Assembly: GCA_034687125.1 (NCBI GenBank) | Contig: JAQGBZ010000140.1 | Coordinates: 62,001-126,000 of the forward strand | Direction of reading: 5' to 3' | Source: Neelides folsomi | Taxonomy: Eukaryota; Arthropoda; Collembola; Neelipleona; Neelidae | Length of the DNA stretch: 64,000 nt | Shown: one piece after another, positions 24,985-37,900 of the stretch | How positions within the stretch are numbered: position 1 is the first letter of the stretch | Layout of the letters: every line of letters begins with the position of its first letter | The notes under the pieces: generated by a model | Seen by the model: only the letters and a program-made list of their open reading frames with translations | Told to the model about the DNA's origin: nothing | Databases searched by the model: none | Made by a program: the position numbers and the translations under genes

Positions 24985-26753
24985 TTTCGTGTCCAACGGA
25001 ACGTCTCTTCGACTTCCCAAGTTCTTCTGATGGGCCTGGGAGAGAGTCTGTTCAACTTCAACCAGTTTTTAGTTTAGAATAAGCCCTCCTTCGAGGCGGA
25101 AAGGGGGTTCTTGTGATCTGAACGAAGAGAGTGGTCGTCCTCAGAGGGACCACCAGACCCAGGAGGAGAACAAGAAACAAGAGAACAATAGAGGAGAAGG
25201 AATTTGGAAGTGCCGAGAGCCATGTATCCGCAACGAGACCATTGAAAAGGGATCTTTGGGGGCTGGTTGTTCAAACTGTCTCTCCCCTTTTCTTAGTTTT
25301 GGACGCGACGGTGCCAAGGTGGGAGCGAAAGGGTGATGGTGAATACCATGCGAAACACTCGTCACCACAACCCTGACGTCACTCACGCCAACGCGAAAAC
25401 CCCCCTTTTTTACTCCAAAATACTCTCCAAAATCCTATCCAAAATATTAGGGGATTTATCGATAAAGGAATGCGAGGAACGGTCTCCTTGCTATTTGATC
25501 ATCCAATTATCATGCCCTTTATGCCTCCACCACCATATGCCTATATACCCATATAAACATACCTGGGTATGATTAATAAAAATGAAAGGAATCAAATTAT
25601 CAATTAAATTCACCTGCTTTTCTGTTACGATGCAATCTGAAATTTCACTGCAGTTTATTAGACGTTTTCAAACACTTTCTATAATATTGTTAACGTTAAA
25701 TGTTTTAAATGTATGAAGGTTGTTCAAGTGTATTTGAACGTCAAATTGTGGATGAGTAAAATAAACTGGTAGGCATTGAATGTTCGAGAACATTCAGGAA
25801 AAAAATGGTTTGAACATTCTTTAGTAATGAGCTTAAAATATTCTAAATTGGTATTATTCGTTATATGGATTGTCATAAGATTAGTCATACTTTGGTGGTA
25901 AACCGCTTTATTTTTTGTGGGTTGAATTGTAGAAATTTTTAAGAAGCTGGGAATTTTCAAATGTTTTCAACAAAGTTTTACTTGCTTTGAATAATCCTAA
26001 TTTAGGTATATGGTTCTTATATATGAATTACAAATTTTAATTAGTTTAAAGGCAAAGAAGGTTAAAAGTACCTAAAAGAAATCATATATTTATTCTAAAA
26101 GTACTTCCAATATAATATTTCTTCCGCTGTGAACAATTCTTATAAGGATTAAAAATATTAAGCACCAAACCAGAAAAACTGGATGTTTGAAAGGGTTGTT
26201 CTGAATATCCTGAATATAATAGGAATAGGTAAACTACTTCTAGAATTCTTCAAGAATCATTGCATTATATTTATTACATTGCATCAAAATCAACTTACAG
26301 TTTATTACCGTTGTTCCTTATAGCTCGAAATGTTGAATTATTATACTTCTTTGCATTCAGGTTCTAATTTTATATGAATAAAGAAATGAACATGGATGAA
26401 TTTTTTATAATAAAGCCATCTGTCTCGTCTTGCATAGATTCTCATACTATTGGTTTTTTATTTCATTTTATTACAATTAGAATTCCATATGTAAAAGGAA
26501 GGTACGATAAAATTAAAATATTGGTATGGTAGGATATACAGACAGATAAAATTCGTTTTCGTGATAAATAAGTAAAATTTAGCATGCAGAAATTGAATTA
26601 TTGAATTCAATTATAGAGGTTTATAGTATTTATAAGGATTATTAAAAACTATATAGTACATGATCACATTTCTCGTATATAATTCTTATAATACTTTCAG
26701 GAATAAATAAAATGGTTATAAAGGATTGATGGTGGGCTACAGGCTACAAAAAC
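24985..26753. other. BTB promoter/leader region and downstream flank of PNKP
   Basis: The first about 450 bases (25000-25450) are clearly less AT-rich, with many CG dinucleotides, and probably contain the BTB promoter and 5' leader. At about 25414-25450 a 12-base unit (CCAAAATACTCT and variants) is repeated about three times. The rest is AT-rich, with the PNKP 3' UTR expected just left of 26754. The open frames here lack splice context. Confidence 0.5.
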
Positions 26754-29556
26754 TTATTTTTCTAACAGGAACTTCCCGTAAAGCTCTTTGGCCTTCTCAT
26801 TTTCAAACATCGGGATGAAATTGACCAGAACAATTTCATAGAATCCTTCATCTGCACTTGGCTCTTGATAATTGGACCTTGATAAATAATTCAAATGGTT
26901 ATTAATTCACTCAAGCGCAACAAATTGCAAAACTAAACTCCCATATATTTATTAAATGAATTATGAGCGAAAACGGTTTCTAAAAGATAATAGTATTTGA
27001 GGAATAAATATATTTACTTGTATGTATTGAAAGCAACGTCTGGAACGGGGTCATGAGGGTCATTTGAGAACTGTCTAAACTAAAAGTTAATAGTCACACA
27101 ATTAAAACAGATTAATAGAAAGATTGAATGATTGGAAGCATTAAATTAATATAATTATCAGTCTGCATTTGAGAAAAATTGCATTAATGAGAGTATAGAC
27201 TTACTTTGTTATTGTGTAATGCATGAGCGTGTTCAACTTTCATTCTGAAGCACCTTACCGGCACTTGATGTTTATTCGCAAGTGCAACGTAGTCTTTTCG
27301 ATGCTTTTTTTCAGGATTTGTATTATCGATAACCACCTGGATATTAATAATGTGTAAGCGGCATAAAACTTTTATGCCTCAAAGTATATTTAGAGATAAT
27401 GATATAATAAAAATATCACTAAACTAATTTACTAAAAGTTGTTTTAGCTGTTTAAATATTAATTAATAATCTAGTTATACAGATATAAATATGGTATACT
27501 AGAATATTCAGGTAATATAATGTTTATATAAAATTCTTTACCGATGAACCATCTCGTAATGCCTTTTCAGCTGCTGTGAGACACTTCGATTGAGTTTTGA
27601 GTGTGTCACGGTTCACATGAACGTATGACTTTGGAATAAGAAAATTCCAAACAAATGAGCTTTTCCCAGAAGCAGGATATCCAACCAAAACTATCATCTA
27701 TAAACAATCAAATAAATGTTATTTTTACCTTTGCAAACATTTACATTGATTTTTCTCATGATATGTAATCATTAAAATAGTATAAAATTACAAGCCAATT
27801 GACCATGCTTTGAACGATATAATAAAATATTTAAAATTAGAATAAACGTTAATTGGATTCCACAGTGTACCTCTTGTTTTTTATTAAAAGTAATGTGATC
27901 GTTGGTAAAGTTGGAATCATTTGATTTCATCTTTTCAATTAAAATCTTCGGGTTGAAAAGCGGCATTGTAAAATCCTGCGGATGTTGGCCCATAAAGAAT
28001 TCTTCAGGTGTTTTGAATGGGATTTGAATATTTAGCGCAAAGAGTCGGTCGGCTTTCGAGTGATCTTTTTTCCTTCCTGCGGCATCTCCACAAAAAAATG
28101 ATTTTTCTTTATTGGGCTCAAATCCACCGTTGTATTCGTCCACGAAAAGATCCCAGCCGCCAGTCATGGGTTTTCGAAATTGATTTTTTCCAGTGCCAAT
28201 AAAAACGAGAGTGCTGATACCAATTTGCCTTACGATGCTTTCAATTTTTCTTTTAAAAGGAGTAACATCAGTTGATCCATAAGCGATTCCAGCTTGATTC
28301 GTAAAAATGACGAATTTGAAGTCGGAGTTTTCGTTAAAAAAATTCTGAAGCTTTAAAATTGTCGAGGAATAAAGAAATTTCCAATCATTTTCATCACGTG
28401 GGAAAACTCGGCCAGATTTTGTTGTAATAATTGTTCCGTCCATGTCGAAAGCTGCTACCTGTATAAAACATAAATTATTATATTATTAAGTTTTCATACA
28501 TGACAATTGATAGCTGAGCTGATATTATTAATGCAATAACTGAATAGCTTAATTAAATACGGAAATATTTAGCACATAGGATAATAAATTAATAACTAAT
28601 CACTTACACATTTTTTGTTGGAATTTATCATAGAGTCGTCTGAAATATACACCAATACTTTCTCATCATCAACTTCTTTCCAAATGCCACGAGGTTGCAA
28701 TGAGTTTTTTCTGAATTCACCCGGTAGGAACATTTTGGGAATCTTTACCGGCTTTTTTTCTATTTCGTCACTTTCTCTCTTTTTCTCTGATGTTTGTTCG
28801 AACTCAATTGAATATTTAATATCTTCATCAACAATCACGTCAAGTATTTGACCATGAGTGGCTTCTACCGCAAATCCAATTCCAATGACTTTTTCATTTA
28901 AAGCTGATTCATTAGGACCAATTTGCTTTATTTCCACAATTTTTCTATTAAAATTTGCTGTAAGCTCCACTAGAAATATTAAAAAATAAACCATTAATTT
29001 TACATTTTTAATGTTTTGCGGGAAAGGAAGGGATTAAAATACCACAAAAGCTTTAATTTATATGAGGGATATAAACAGGGCTTAGAAACCTTATAAATAA
29101 CGCAAAGGGTGTATTCAAATAAGAAAGGTTTAACTTCATTTCTCCTCTATTAATATAATCTTTAACCAACCCGACCCCAAGTTAAGAATGAAGTAATCTC
29201 ACGAAAATGCTAAACTGATTTCATCATATTAAAACTTGGAAAACAAACTGACTATGAGTGAAACTGCTTAAATGTAAATATTCGCTATTATTTTGATAAG
29301 AAATAAAGCACTCACGTTGGTTCCTCGAACACTTCTTGTTCTTAATTTTAGTTGATGGAGTGCGGCCGACGAGTAACTTCTTTTTGTCTCGAAGTTCGAC
29401 CGACGAATAAGCCTCATTCAATGAGCGAAGGAAGCACTTCATGACGAATGATGGTAATTGAAGCCTGAGAGCTTTAGCCAAGGTTGACGTAAACTTTACG
29501 TTTTTGAACCATCTAAATAAACGGGCAATTATGATTTTAATTAATCGGTCATCCAT
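26754..29556 (-). CDS. PNKP: Bifunctional polynucleotide kinase 3'-phosphatase
   Basis: Seven exons join in frame: 29556-29316, 28969-28608, 28458-27871, 27697-27542, 27336-27205, 27079-27018 and 26877-26754. PNKP restores 5'-phosphate and 3'-hydroxyl ends at DNA breaks in single-strand-break repair and end joining. The order of parts is complete: an N-terminal FHA domain (LLVGRTPSTKIKNKKCSRNQ), a linker, the HAD phosphatase with DMDGT, then IFTNQAG and FFCGDAAGRKKDHS, and the kinase with Walker A GYPASGKS. There are two possible starts: ATG at 29442 (MKCFLRS) gives 516 residues, close to human 521; ATG at 29556 adds 38 residues rich in Arg, Lys and hydrophobics. I prefer 29442 as the nuclear form, with 29556 as an alternative. 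It is divergent from PRIM1. Confidence 0.95.
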
Positions 29557-31318
29557 TTCTTAATTTCAGGCCTCCACTAATTATGCATTTTCAATGTTTT
29601 CTCTCATTCTTATCATTCATGATGAACTTTGAAGGTGAATTGTAAAATAGACAATGAAAAAGAGTATAATGACTACACACACTTGTGAATGATAATATCA
29701 TACTTTTCGCATATAGGGACTATACTGAAATTGTAATTTTGTTTCATTTCACTAAATAACATAATTCGCTTTTTGTTAGTTAGCCGATTAGGAGTAAAAA
29801 AGTATGTATAAGCGAGGCACCAATACTGATAGAGAATTAAGGAATATACTCTACAAACATACAAATACAAACCGACAATATTTAATAATATATTACATAT
29901 TTACATGCAAGAGCCTCTCCTCTCCTGTATTTATAGTTCATAAAATACATAATAAATGCAGAAATAATGCAGAATAGTATATAGTAGTGTCTTGTCTAGG
30001 TACATTTTGTGGTGTTCTTGTGTTTTCAGCACATAGAATACTTGCTTGTACATATCGAAGTACTTATTAATTATTAACGTTAAAAACTTACTGGAAATCC
30101 TCAGGGTTAGGCTTAATACATAATATAGTTTTTTACCTGCAAGCTTTTTATTGGTATTAATAAGTGCAAAAATTGTAATATTATGTATGAATGAACAAAC
30201 TTATTCTTATATCTAAATTCACTTTTAAACATAATTCACTGTATTTAGGATATTTTATTGTATATTTTATATTTTGCTTAAAAATCTATAAAGCTTTGCC
30301 CGTTTTGTTAATGTATTTAGTATTTATCTGCATAATTTACATTAGCACTCTATTGCATTATACTCTAGTTTAGTAAAATAATTTAGTAAATTGAATATCT
30401 TGAAACTGTTGGGAAAATCCTTATCTTAAGTAATGTATCATTCATCGCAGGAGTGTTTTTAAAGTCATTTAAATTACATTGTTGTATAATACAGTAATAC
30501 ATTTATTTCATGATTCATGCAATATTTTTGAAATTCTCATGCAGATAATCAGATAACACATTGTCGATATAACCATTATCCTTATCCTCTTCTACTTGAT
30601 TGGGATGATGATGAAAATATCCAAATTATGAATAAAAAATTTCATATATAATGTTCATATCATTTAACTATGTATTTTTTTCAAAATATATGTATCGACC
30701 CATCGACCGAGATGTGGATGTTTTATTTATTGTTTTATTTTTAATCTTTCAGCAAGTAAATAGTTGAATAGGTAATCAGAGAAAAATATAAAATTTTACA
30801 GTAATATCTATTGTTAATTATTTTTAAAATGATGACCTTTTGTTTCTGTCTATGCTCGATTGTGATAAAATTAAACAATTAGATTTGAGTTATTGAATTA
30901 CAATTTTACAATACACATTTTATGAATGATTTGGCTTATTATTATTATTAAAATATAGATGTATTACAAATAAAAAATCGATTTTACTCACCTATATATT
31001 GAAAGTTAGTTAAAGTTTCTTTTGATTACATGAATATAAAAATCATTTCGACTTTTAATTTATTCATTCAATGTCAAATACTATTTTATCCAATATTCCA
31101 ATACATTTGACTTCATCAGATCTTATTCATGGCGAAAATAAGCGCGAGAAAAAGGCCGGGAACGAACAGGCACACAGTCACACAGACACAGAGATCAGAG
31201 AATTATTTTCTTACTTTTTTACCTTGTATTTTTCTTGAATTGAATATTGAATTGAATCTTCTTTCAGCTCATCTTCACTTGATTCATTTTCCTTTTATGA
31301 ATCGTAATTAATCTCATC
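29557..31318. other. Shared upstream region of PNKP and PRIM1
   Basis: AT-rich DNA of about 1.76 kb between the two divergent starts. A small CG-containing patch lies just before the PRIM1 ATG (about 31130-31200). No coding exon or repeat was found. The promoters of both genes should lie here. Confidence 0.5.
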
Positions 31319-33353
31319 ATGAGTGATTATTTGCAAGACGTTTTGCCATTTTACTATAATAGAATTTATCCATTTAAAGCCTTTTATGATTGGCTTTCTT
31401 ACGGAAATAGTAAGTTCCTATATAGTCAGATCATATTCATAAGTTTTGATAATTTTTATCCTTCGGCTTCGATTTTTAATTTCAACATTTTCTTTTAATA
31501 GAGGATCACTTTTCAAGAAGGGAGTTTTCTTTTACCCTTGCTGGAGACATCTACGTTCGATTTCAATCCTTTGGAAGTAAAGAGGAATTTGAGAAGGCCA
31601 TCAAAAACAGACAACCTGAAAAAATTGATATTGGAGCTGTTTATAACATCCGTCCTAAGGATAAATCTTCAAGTTTTGGGCTCATTCCTGAAAGTAAAGA
31701 GTAAGCTCATTTTGGTTTTTATTTGATTACAATATTATTTTAGCCATATTGCCATTCTTGGAACGATAGTTAAATACAGAATACATATTTTTATATAAAT
31801 ACACATCTATATAAGAATAGGTATTGAAAATATAAAAATATTTTTTGCTCTTTTAGATTTGTCCTCGATATTGATTTGACAGATTACGACGATGTAAGAA
31901 GCTGTTGCACCGGGGCTAGTGTATGTGAAAAGTGCTGGAAATTCATTGCTCTCGGAGTTGAAATATTAGATCTCTCATTAAGAGGTAACTTATTTATTCA
32001 TTCACATATTTATTTTTACTTTACGATCCCTGTTTTGGGCATTACTTATTATTTTAGTATAGATTTATGTTGATTGTAATACCAATGTAGGTAATAAAAT
32101 AAATATTTTTCTTTTTTGTAAAATAGAGGATTTCGGATTCAAACATTTACTTTGGGTCTTTAGCGGTCGAAGAGGAGTTCATTGTTGGGTCTGTGATGAT
32201 GTTGCAAGAACACTTGACACAGGTGGTCGAACTGCTATCATTGATTATCTTTCGGTAAAAGCAATATTTCGATAATTTTTAATTTTCAAAACAGAAAATG
32301 TTCAGAGCATTATAACAATAATGGAGTCTTTTAGGTTCTAAAAGGAGGCGATGAAAAGATAAAAAAAGTGAAACTTCCTGATAATAATAAGCCTCTTCAC
32401 CCATTTCTCAGGTATGGAAATTATTTTTTCAAGATACAATTTCCTTTAGAAATGTGTACTAATCTAATTTTTAACCAAATAGTCGAGCTGTGGAAATAAC
32501 GAAGAAACACTTCAAAGATATATGCGATGAACAAGAAGTGTTCAATTTTGATAAGAACTTGGAAGTTTTGCCGGCCAATCTCAGAAAGGAATTATTAGAA
32601 TCAAATGATAAATGGCAGACTATTGAAGAGTATGCAAAGGGAAAAGTAAGAATTAATGCTAATATTCTCATCACATATTTTAATTTAATATATTTATTAT
32701 TTATTTATTTTTGTTGCAAATAGAAAACATATTCGAGATTGGTGGATGAACTCTCCCTTCACTTTACTTACCCGAGACTCGATGTGAACGTATCGAAGGG
32801 ATTCAACCATTTACTGAAAGCTCCATTTTGTATCCATCCCAAGACTGGCAAAGTTTGTGTCCCGTTTGATCCGAAAGAAGCATTTAAATTTCAAATAAAC
32901 GAAGTTCCAACTGCAGCGTAAATTGGCAACTTTATATTTAAACGAATTTATGTTATCGATATCTGTGTACTTAATTTATGACCAAATTAATTGCCATTAT
33001 TTAGAGCCTTGATTGAACAAATCGATGAATTTGATAATGAGAAAGGAAAAGAAATAAATGATTCATCTGAAATGGAAATTGACTCCTCTGGAAAAGAAAA
33101 TAAGTTTAAAGATGCATGGAAGAAAACTTCAATCAAGCCATACATGGAATTCTTTCATTCGTTTGTTGAGAAACTTCCAAAAGTTAAAAAATCAGAGAAG
33201 CCTACTGGTATTCACTTTCATATTATTAATAATGTTGATAAAAATGCAATAAGTACACTTAAACATTACGTATGGTATCATTTTGTAATTGCGATTCTAA
33301 GCATGATTTTTCGTTTTGTATTTTCAGATGATATTGAGGACCTCATGTCTTAA
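31319..33353 (+). CDS. PRIM1: DNA primase small (catalytic) subunit
   Basis: Nine exons join in frame: 31319-31409, 31502-31700, 31857-31984, 32127-32254, 32335-32411, 32483-32645, 32724-32917, 33005-33207 and 33328-33353, giving 402 residues (human 420). This subunit of the polymerase alpha-primase complex makes the RNA primers for DNA replication. Key signatures are [16 protein letters not shown] near residue 40, the catalytic acidic motif [14 protein letters not shown] around residue 100, the zinc-binding cysteines in [12 protein letters not shown], and [16 protein letters not shown] around residue 155. The protein ends DIEDLMS. All expected catalytic residues are present. Introns are 70-160 bp. 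A hAT-type MITE sits 45 bases after the stop codon, inside the likely 3' UTR. Confidence 0.97.
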
Positions 33354-33398
33354 GGATCTGTAATATTACCAACTCGGACCGTTTACTTCTTGTGAATA

Positions 33399-34133
33399 CA
33401 GGGCCGGCCTTATAGCTTTGTATAAATTTTGAGGCCCTAGGCAAGGAGAATTTTGAGGCCCCCAAATTTTATATTTATGTTAAATAAGGTTTTCTTGATA
33501 CAGTATGTATTAGTTTATATCAAATTTATCTTTTATTTCGCATAATGAATAGCCAAATATCCTAGATTTTTTTTAAAATTCAAACAAAAATCTGCTACCG
33601 GAACGACCTTTAGGTCCCGAGAAAATTTTTAAAAATCAGGATCAAAAATCCCGAGAAAGTTTTTAAAAATCCGGATTAAAAATCAAAAATTTTCTTGAAA
33701 ATTTGGACTAAAAATCTCTAGCGGTACCTTCAGATCAATTTTTTAAAACACATAAAAATTCCCTATGAACTTTTTGAAAATCTCTATCTAAATTTTTTAC
33801 AAGATTTTTATTAGACTAGAATTTTTTATAGATTGAGATTAAAAAACTGTATTAAAACCTTTGTGTCCCGCGAATTTTCAGAGCAATTTTGACAAAAATC
33901 TCTATTGGGATCTGAATATTAGCCACAAGATATATTTTATACCAATTGGTATTCCTAGCTAAATATTCAAATATATTCAAAATTATATACGGCTTTGACG
34001 AATTTTTAATACAATTCCTATAAAAATCCGGATTTTATCTAGTTTATGACAAAATTTTAAGTCATTTTATATCTAGTGTAGAGGACAATTTTTTGAGGCC
34101 CTAGGTGTCCGCCTATGCTTAAAGCCGGTCCTG
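33399..34133. mobile_element. Non-autonomous hAT-type MITE, 735 bp, with 8-bp target-site duplication
   Basis: The left end reads CAGGGCCGGCCTTATAGC and the right end, read inward, CAGGACCGGCTTTAAGC: imperfect terminal inverted repeats of about 17 bases of the CAGGG-CCGGC type found in many hAT elements. Subterminal copies of GAGGCCCTAGG follow at both ends in inverted arrangement relative to the element. TGTGAATA flanks it exactly on both sides (33391-33398 and 34134-34141), the 8-bp duplication expected of hAT. There is no transposase frame inside, only AT-rich sequence with an internal 34-base duplication. It is a deletion derivative moved by a transposase from elsewhere. The perfect duplication suggests a fairly recent insertion. 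Confidence 0.9.
33615..33683. repeat. Internal tandem duplication in the hAT MITE, two units of about 34 bp
   Basis: Two adjacent units begin TCCCGAGAAA and continue through TTTTTAAAAATC, AGGATCAAAAA or CGGATTAAAAA. The mismatches are few. It lies wholly inside the mobile element. Confidence 0.7.
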
Positions 34134-34996
34134 TGTGAATATTCCATTATCTAATTTTAACTGCTATTATCTGTATTTTATAAATGAGCAAATAAGTTTA
34201 AAAAATAATTGTAAAAAATTCTCAATTTTATTTTATTGTTAATTAGTAAGTGAATATGCACCATAAGTTTATAAGACTTGTATTGTTTTAAAAATTGAAT
34301 AATTTGCTGTAAAATCTTCAATTGTTGTCGTTTAGATTTTACACAAAATGATATCAAATAATATTTCTTCAATATAAAATTTAACATCAGAAGTCTTTCA
34401 TATTAAAAAATTACAAACGTATCTTCGATCAGTTTCGTACATTGCGTTCAATTATAATAAATATAATATATGGTAAATCTAAAGGTCTATAATAGATTAT
34501 TTATACCGCGTTTGCACTTATTTTATTAGTTACAAGTTGTAATTTTTAACTCTAAAAGTGACTATCAATTACATATTTTAGGAAACATGCAGGTACAAGT
34601 ACAAGACAAGAACGATCATTTCTAAATATATAATTTTATAGGTATTTGTAAATATTGCTACTTTGAAAGTTTTTCGGATAAACCTTTTTCTCTATATATC
34701 GGCATTTAAATTCTTTGCATAAAATTTTATTAGGTCTAACTTTTAATAAATCTAATATTAATATTTCATTAATCGTACGATATAATAATATAATGTGGGA
34801 TTTACAATTTGAAAGCTAAAATACCAAGTGCTCGAATATTCAACTACCAATATGGTATACGTATAAGATTTATAAATTGACAAACATCTTTAACTTTAAA
34901 TCTTAATATGCATTATTCATATTGTGTATTAATTAGCAATGGATATAAGGAATTTAGTGATTAACAAAATTGTAAATATTTTATATAAAAGGAGTA
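34134..34996. other. AT-rich intergenic region between convergent PRIM1 and the PDZ gene
   Basis: After the MITE, the rest of the original PRIM1 3' flank and the 3' UTR of the tamalin-like gene should be here. The sequence is AT-rich, and the open frames are AT-rich chance frames with low-complexity translation. Nothing else was found. Confidence 0.5.
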
Positions 34997-37900
34997 TTAA
35001 ACGTAAATGTCATGTTTGGCCGAATCTTCATGAGCGTATTGTTCATAGTCTTCGTTGTCGCTGGAATATCGGCTCACATTCTCTATTGACCTATTGAAGT
35101 AGCTCATCGATTTAGGGAAGTCTTTGTGATGTTCGCTGTTTAAACTTGAGTCCGACAACGTTCGGTCCATCCGAGAAGAAAAGCTATCTGGAGTTAGCCT
35201 CGACTTAGAACTTGAACTTTTAAGTGAAGGTAGGCCTTTATTGCTCAGTATTTCAAAATCTCGACTCGTTCCCGAAGTCTTCCTCCCAGAAGATTTACCA
35301 CTAGTTACATTAACCGGTAAGGTCATGATTGAACTTTGACCTCCGTAACGACCACCAGAACTACTGCTAGTATGAGTATCAAATTTATTCCCACTGTCTG
35401 TCGTATGAGTAATTGGTTGATGATGGGAAGATCCGACAGATCCCTTTGGCCCGCTGCTTCCACTTGCATTTGTCGAATTTGACGTACTTCCCGGAACGTG
35501 TTGCTTCTTGTAATTGTAATAATTGGTGTGAGAATGACTGCAGTGGCGATGGTTGTGATGGTTGTGATGATGAGGATGAGTCACGTGACCATGACATCCA
35601 CTCCGCTCTGTATCAGGATTTTTTAATGGATAATAGCCATAGCCGAATCCGAACCCGTAGCCTCCGAAGGATTTAGTCGTGATCAAATTGTCCCAAGACT
35701 TTGGCTTGTTCAAGGCCGCACTTTCCTTCTCCTTTGAACTCAAGGAGGGAACCGTGGTTGTTGAGGCCATTGTGCCACAATTGAGAACGGTGCAACTCAG
35801 CTTCTTCACTTCCCCTGCTGAGGAATTCATAAAGTATTGTTGGTGCTGCTTTGAACTCTGAAAAGTCTTCGGAGGATTGACATTGGAACTTGGAGGTTTA
35901 GAAATGGGCGTTTTCATTGAACCTGTGGAATAGCCTTTGACAAACTCCTTCGTTGGCTTTGGATAAGAACTGTGAGCTTGACCCTGATGAAGCTCTCGGC
36001 TGCTTTGAGTCTTCCTATAACAGTCGTAGGTGTCGGTCGACTCCCGTCGTGCAGATCTGCTCGATTCGCTCCCCTTTAATTTCTCCTCTGGCTTTGAGGT
36101 TTTCTTTGGTTCGGCCTGAAATGAATTTTCTTTACTCTCTTTGCTCTTTCCTCCCGGAGGACAGAAGCAACAAACGGTCGAGGCTGTGGAGATGCAAGGG
36201 CCGTCCAAAGGGCTCCCACATGGATTTCGACATATCCCTGCCATGATTTCCTTCTCTTTCCAATTTAGCTCTTCAAGCTCCTTCATTTTGTCATGAAGTT
36301 TCTTCTGGAGGTGAACGTACCTCATATGGAGCTCAACCTGGAATGAAATAAAATTCCTTTTCAACATATCTTTAAATTTAATTTTATGGCTTGTATTTGC
36401 AAATTGGCATTTTTTAACTCGAGAACTTTCATTGGATTTGATTAGGGAAATGGAATTTGGGTTAGGCTCGCATCCCATATAATTTCTCGATAAGGATTTT
36501 TCTCCTTATCTTCCTCTCATTGGTTAGCTTCGCCTTTGCATCAACGATAATGAAGTAAAAAAATTCGCAAGAAGGCAATTTAAATTGATTAAATGGACTA
36601 TTTTAACGGTAATAATGTTTGTTTAATATCTTGGCAATGCTTGATGAGCTGAATAAAAATGAAGTTCATCGAAAGGAGAGAAATCGAGAAGTTATATGTA
36701 AACGACTGTAAAACCGTTGGGAGATCTCGAAAGCCTGGTCGAATAAAATATTTCCTCGAATGAATGAGTGGGAAGCGTAAAGTGTTTATATAAATTTAAT
36801 GTAATGTTTGTACATAATGGAAATGAGTGGAGACACATTATTTTCCACTCTAGCCTCCTTACACTCCTAAAGAGACGAGGGAGTGGAATTGAGCCGATTA
36901 AATGGCCATTTATGTATCGGAGTCCCTCTCACCATAAAATGAATTTTATTAGGATATTTGAGAGTGTGAGGTTGACAGACCTTTCTCGCCCGCTCATCTG
37001 ACACGACGACCATCTTGAGGTGTTGTGGACACTTTCGTATGAAGCTGACGAGACTCTTGTGCTCCACCCTGGCCATATTCTGTCCGTTTATAGAGAGGAT
37101 GACATCGCCTGTTGGAAGGAAAATAATAATATATCATTCCCCGTTTAATTGCAGGATATGGGAAATGAATCTTGTGAGCGAAAGGAGTCGAGGAGGAATT
37201 TAATATTATACATTTACTCTTCAACTCTCAATTTCCTCCACACTCGGGTGGAGAATTTGGATAGGGGATGATGTAAAAGAGACAATAAATCTCATGTGCA
37301 TGCTATCTCGAGACAATAATTATTATTTACATGAGGAGAAACAAATATAATTTCTTTTTAAATCAACCTATGAAAATGTGTATGAAATGAGATTGGCTCC
37401 TTTCTGAAATTATTTATTCTTATCGTGCTCTCACTCTTTGAACTCGTATCATGTCAATTCAATTAGTCTCAAATCTCAACCGTGACTTCTCTCTACTCAA
37501 AAGGAGTTCAAATAAATTGACTGTTGTGTGTCCAACTCCAAATATTTAGCGAATCGTTATTTCTATATCCAGTTTTAGACATTGCTTGCTATTCAATGGT
37601 GATGAGAGTATCGATAAGAGACAAAAAACGGGTAGAAATTCTTATTCTAAATTACACAATTGATCTTGTTTTATTACATTATGCACACTTACTCAATATT
37701 TAAAAACATAAAAGCATTAAATATAATCATCATACTCGTATCTAATCGATTTGTAAATTATCAATTGATTTTCATATTCTTTTTTATTAGTAAGTAAATC
37801 TATTGTATTAAATGATGATAATTATTTAAATTGCTAAATTGCATCTTATCATATCATTAACATTGATGGTTAGGTTATAAACAACAATAAAGTTGTTTAT

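Noticed and set aside
25414-25450. Short tandem repeat of a 12-base unit that translates as repeated SKIL
   Set aside because: Three imperfect units upstream of the BTB gene, with no sign of a gene around it; a chance short duplication.
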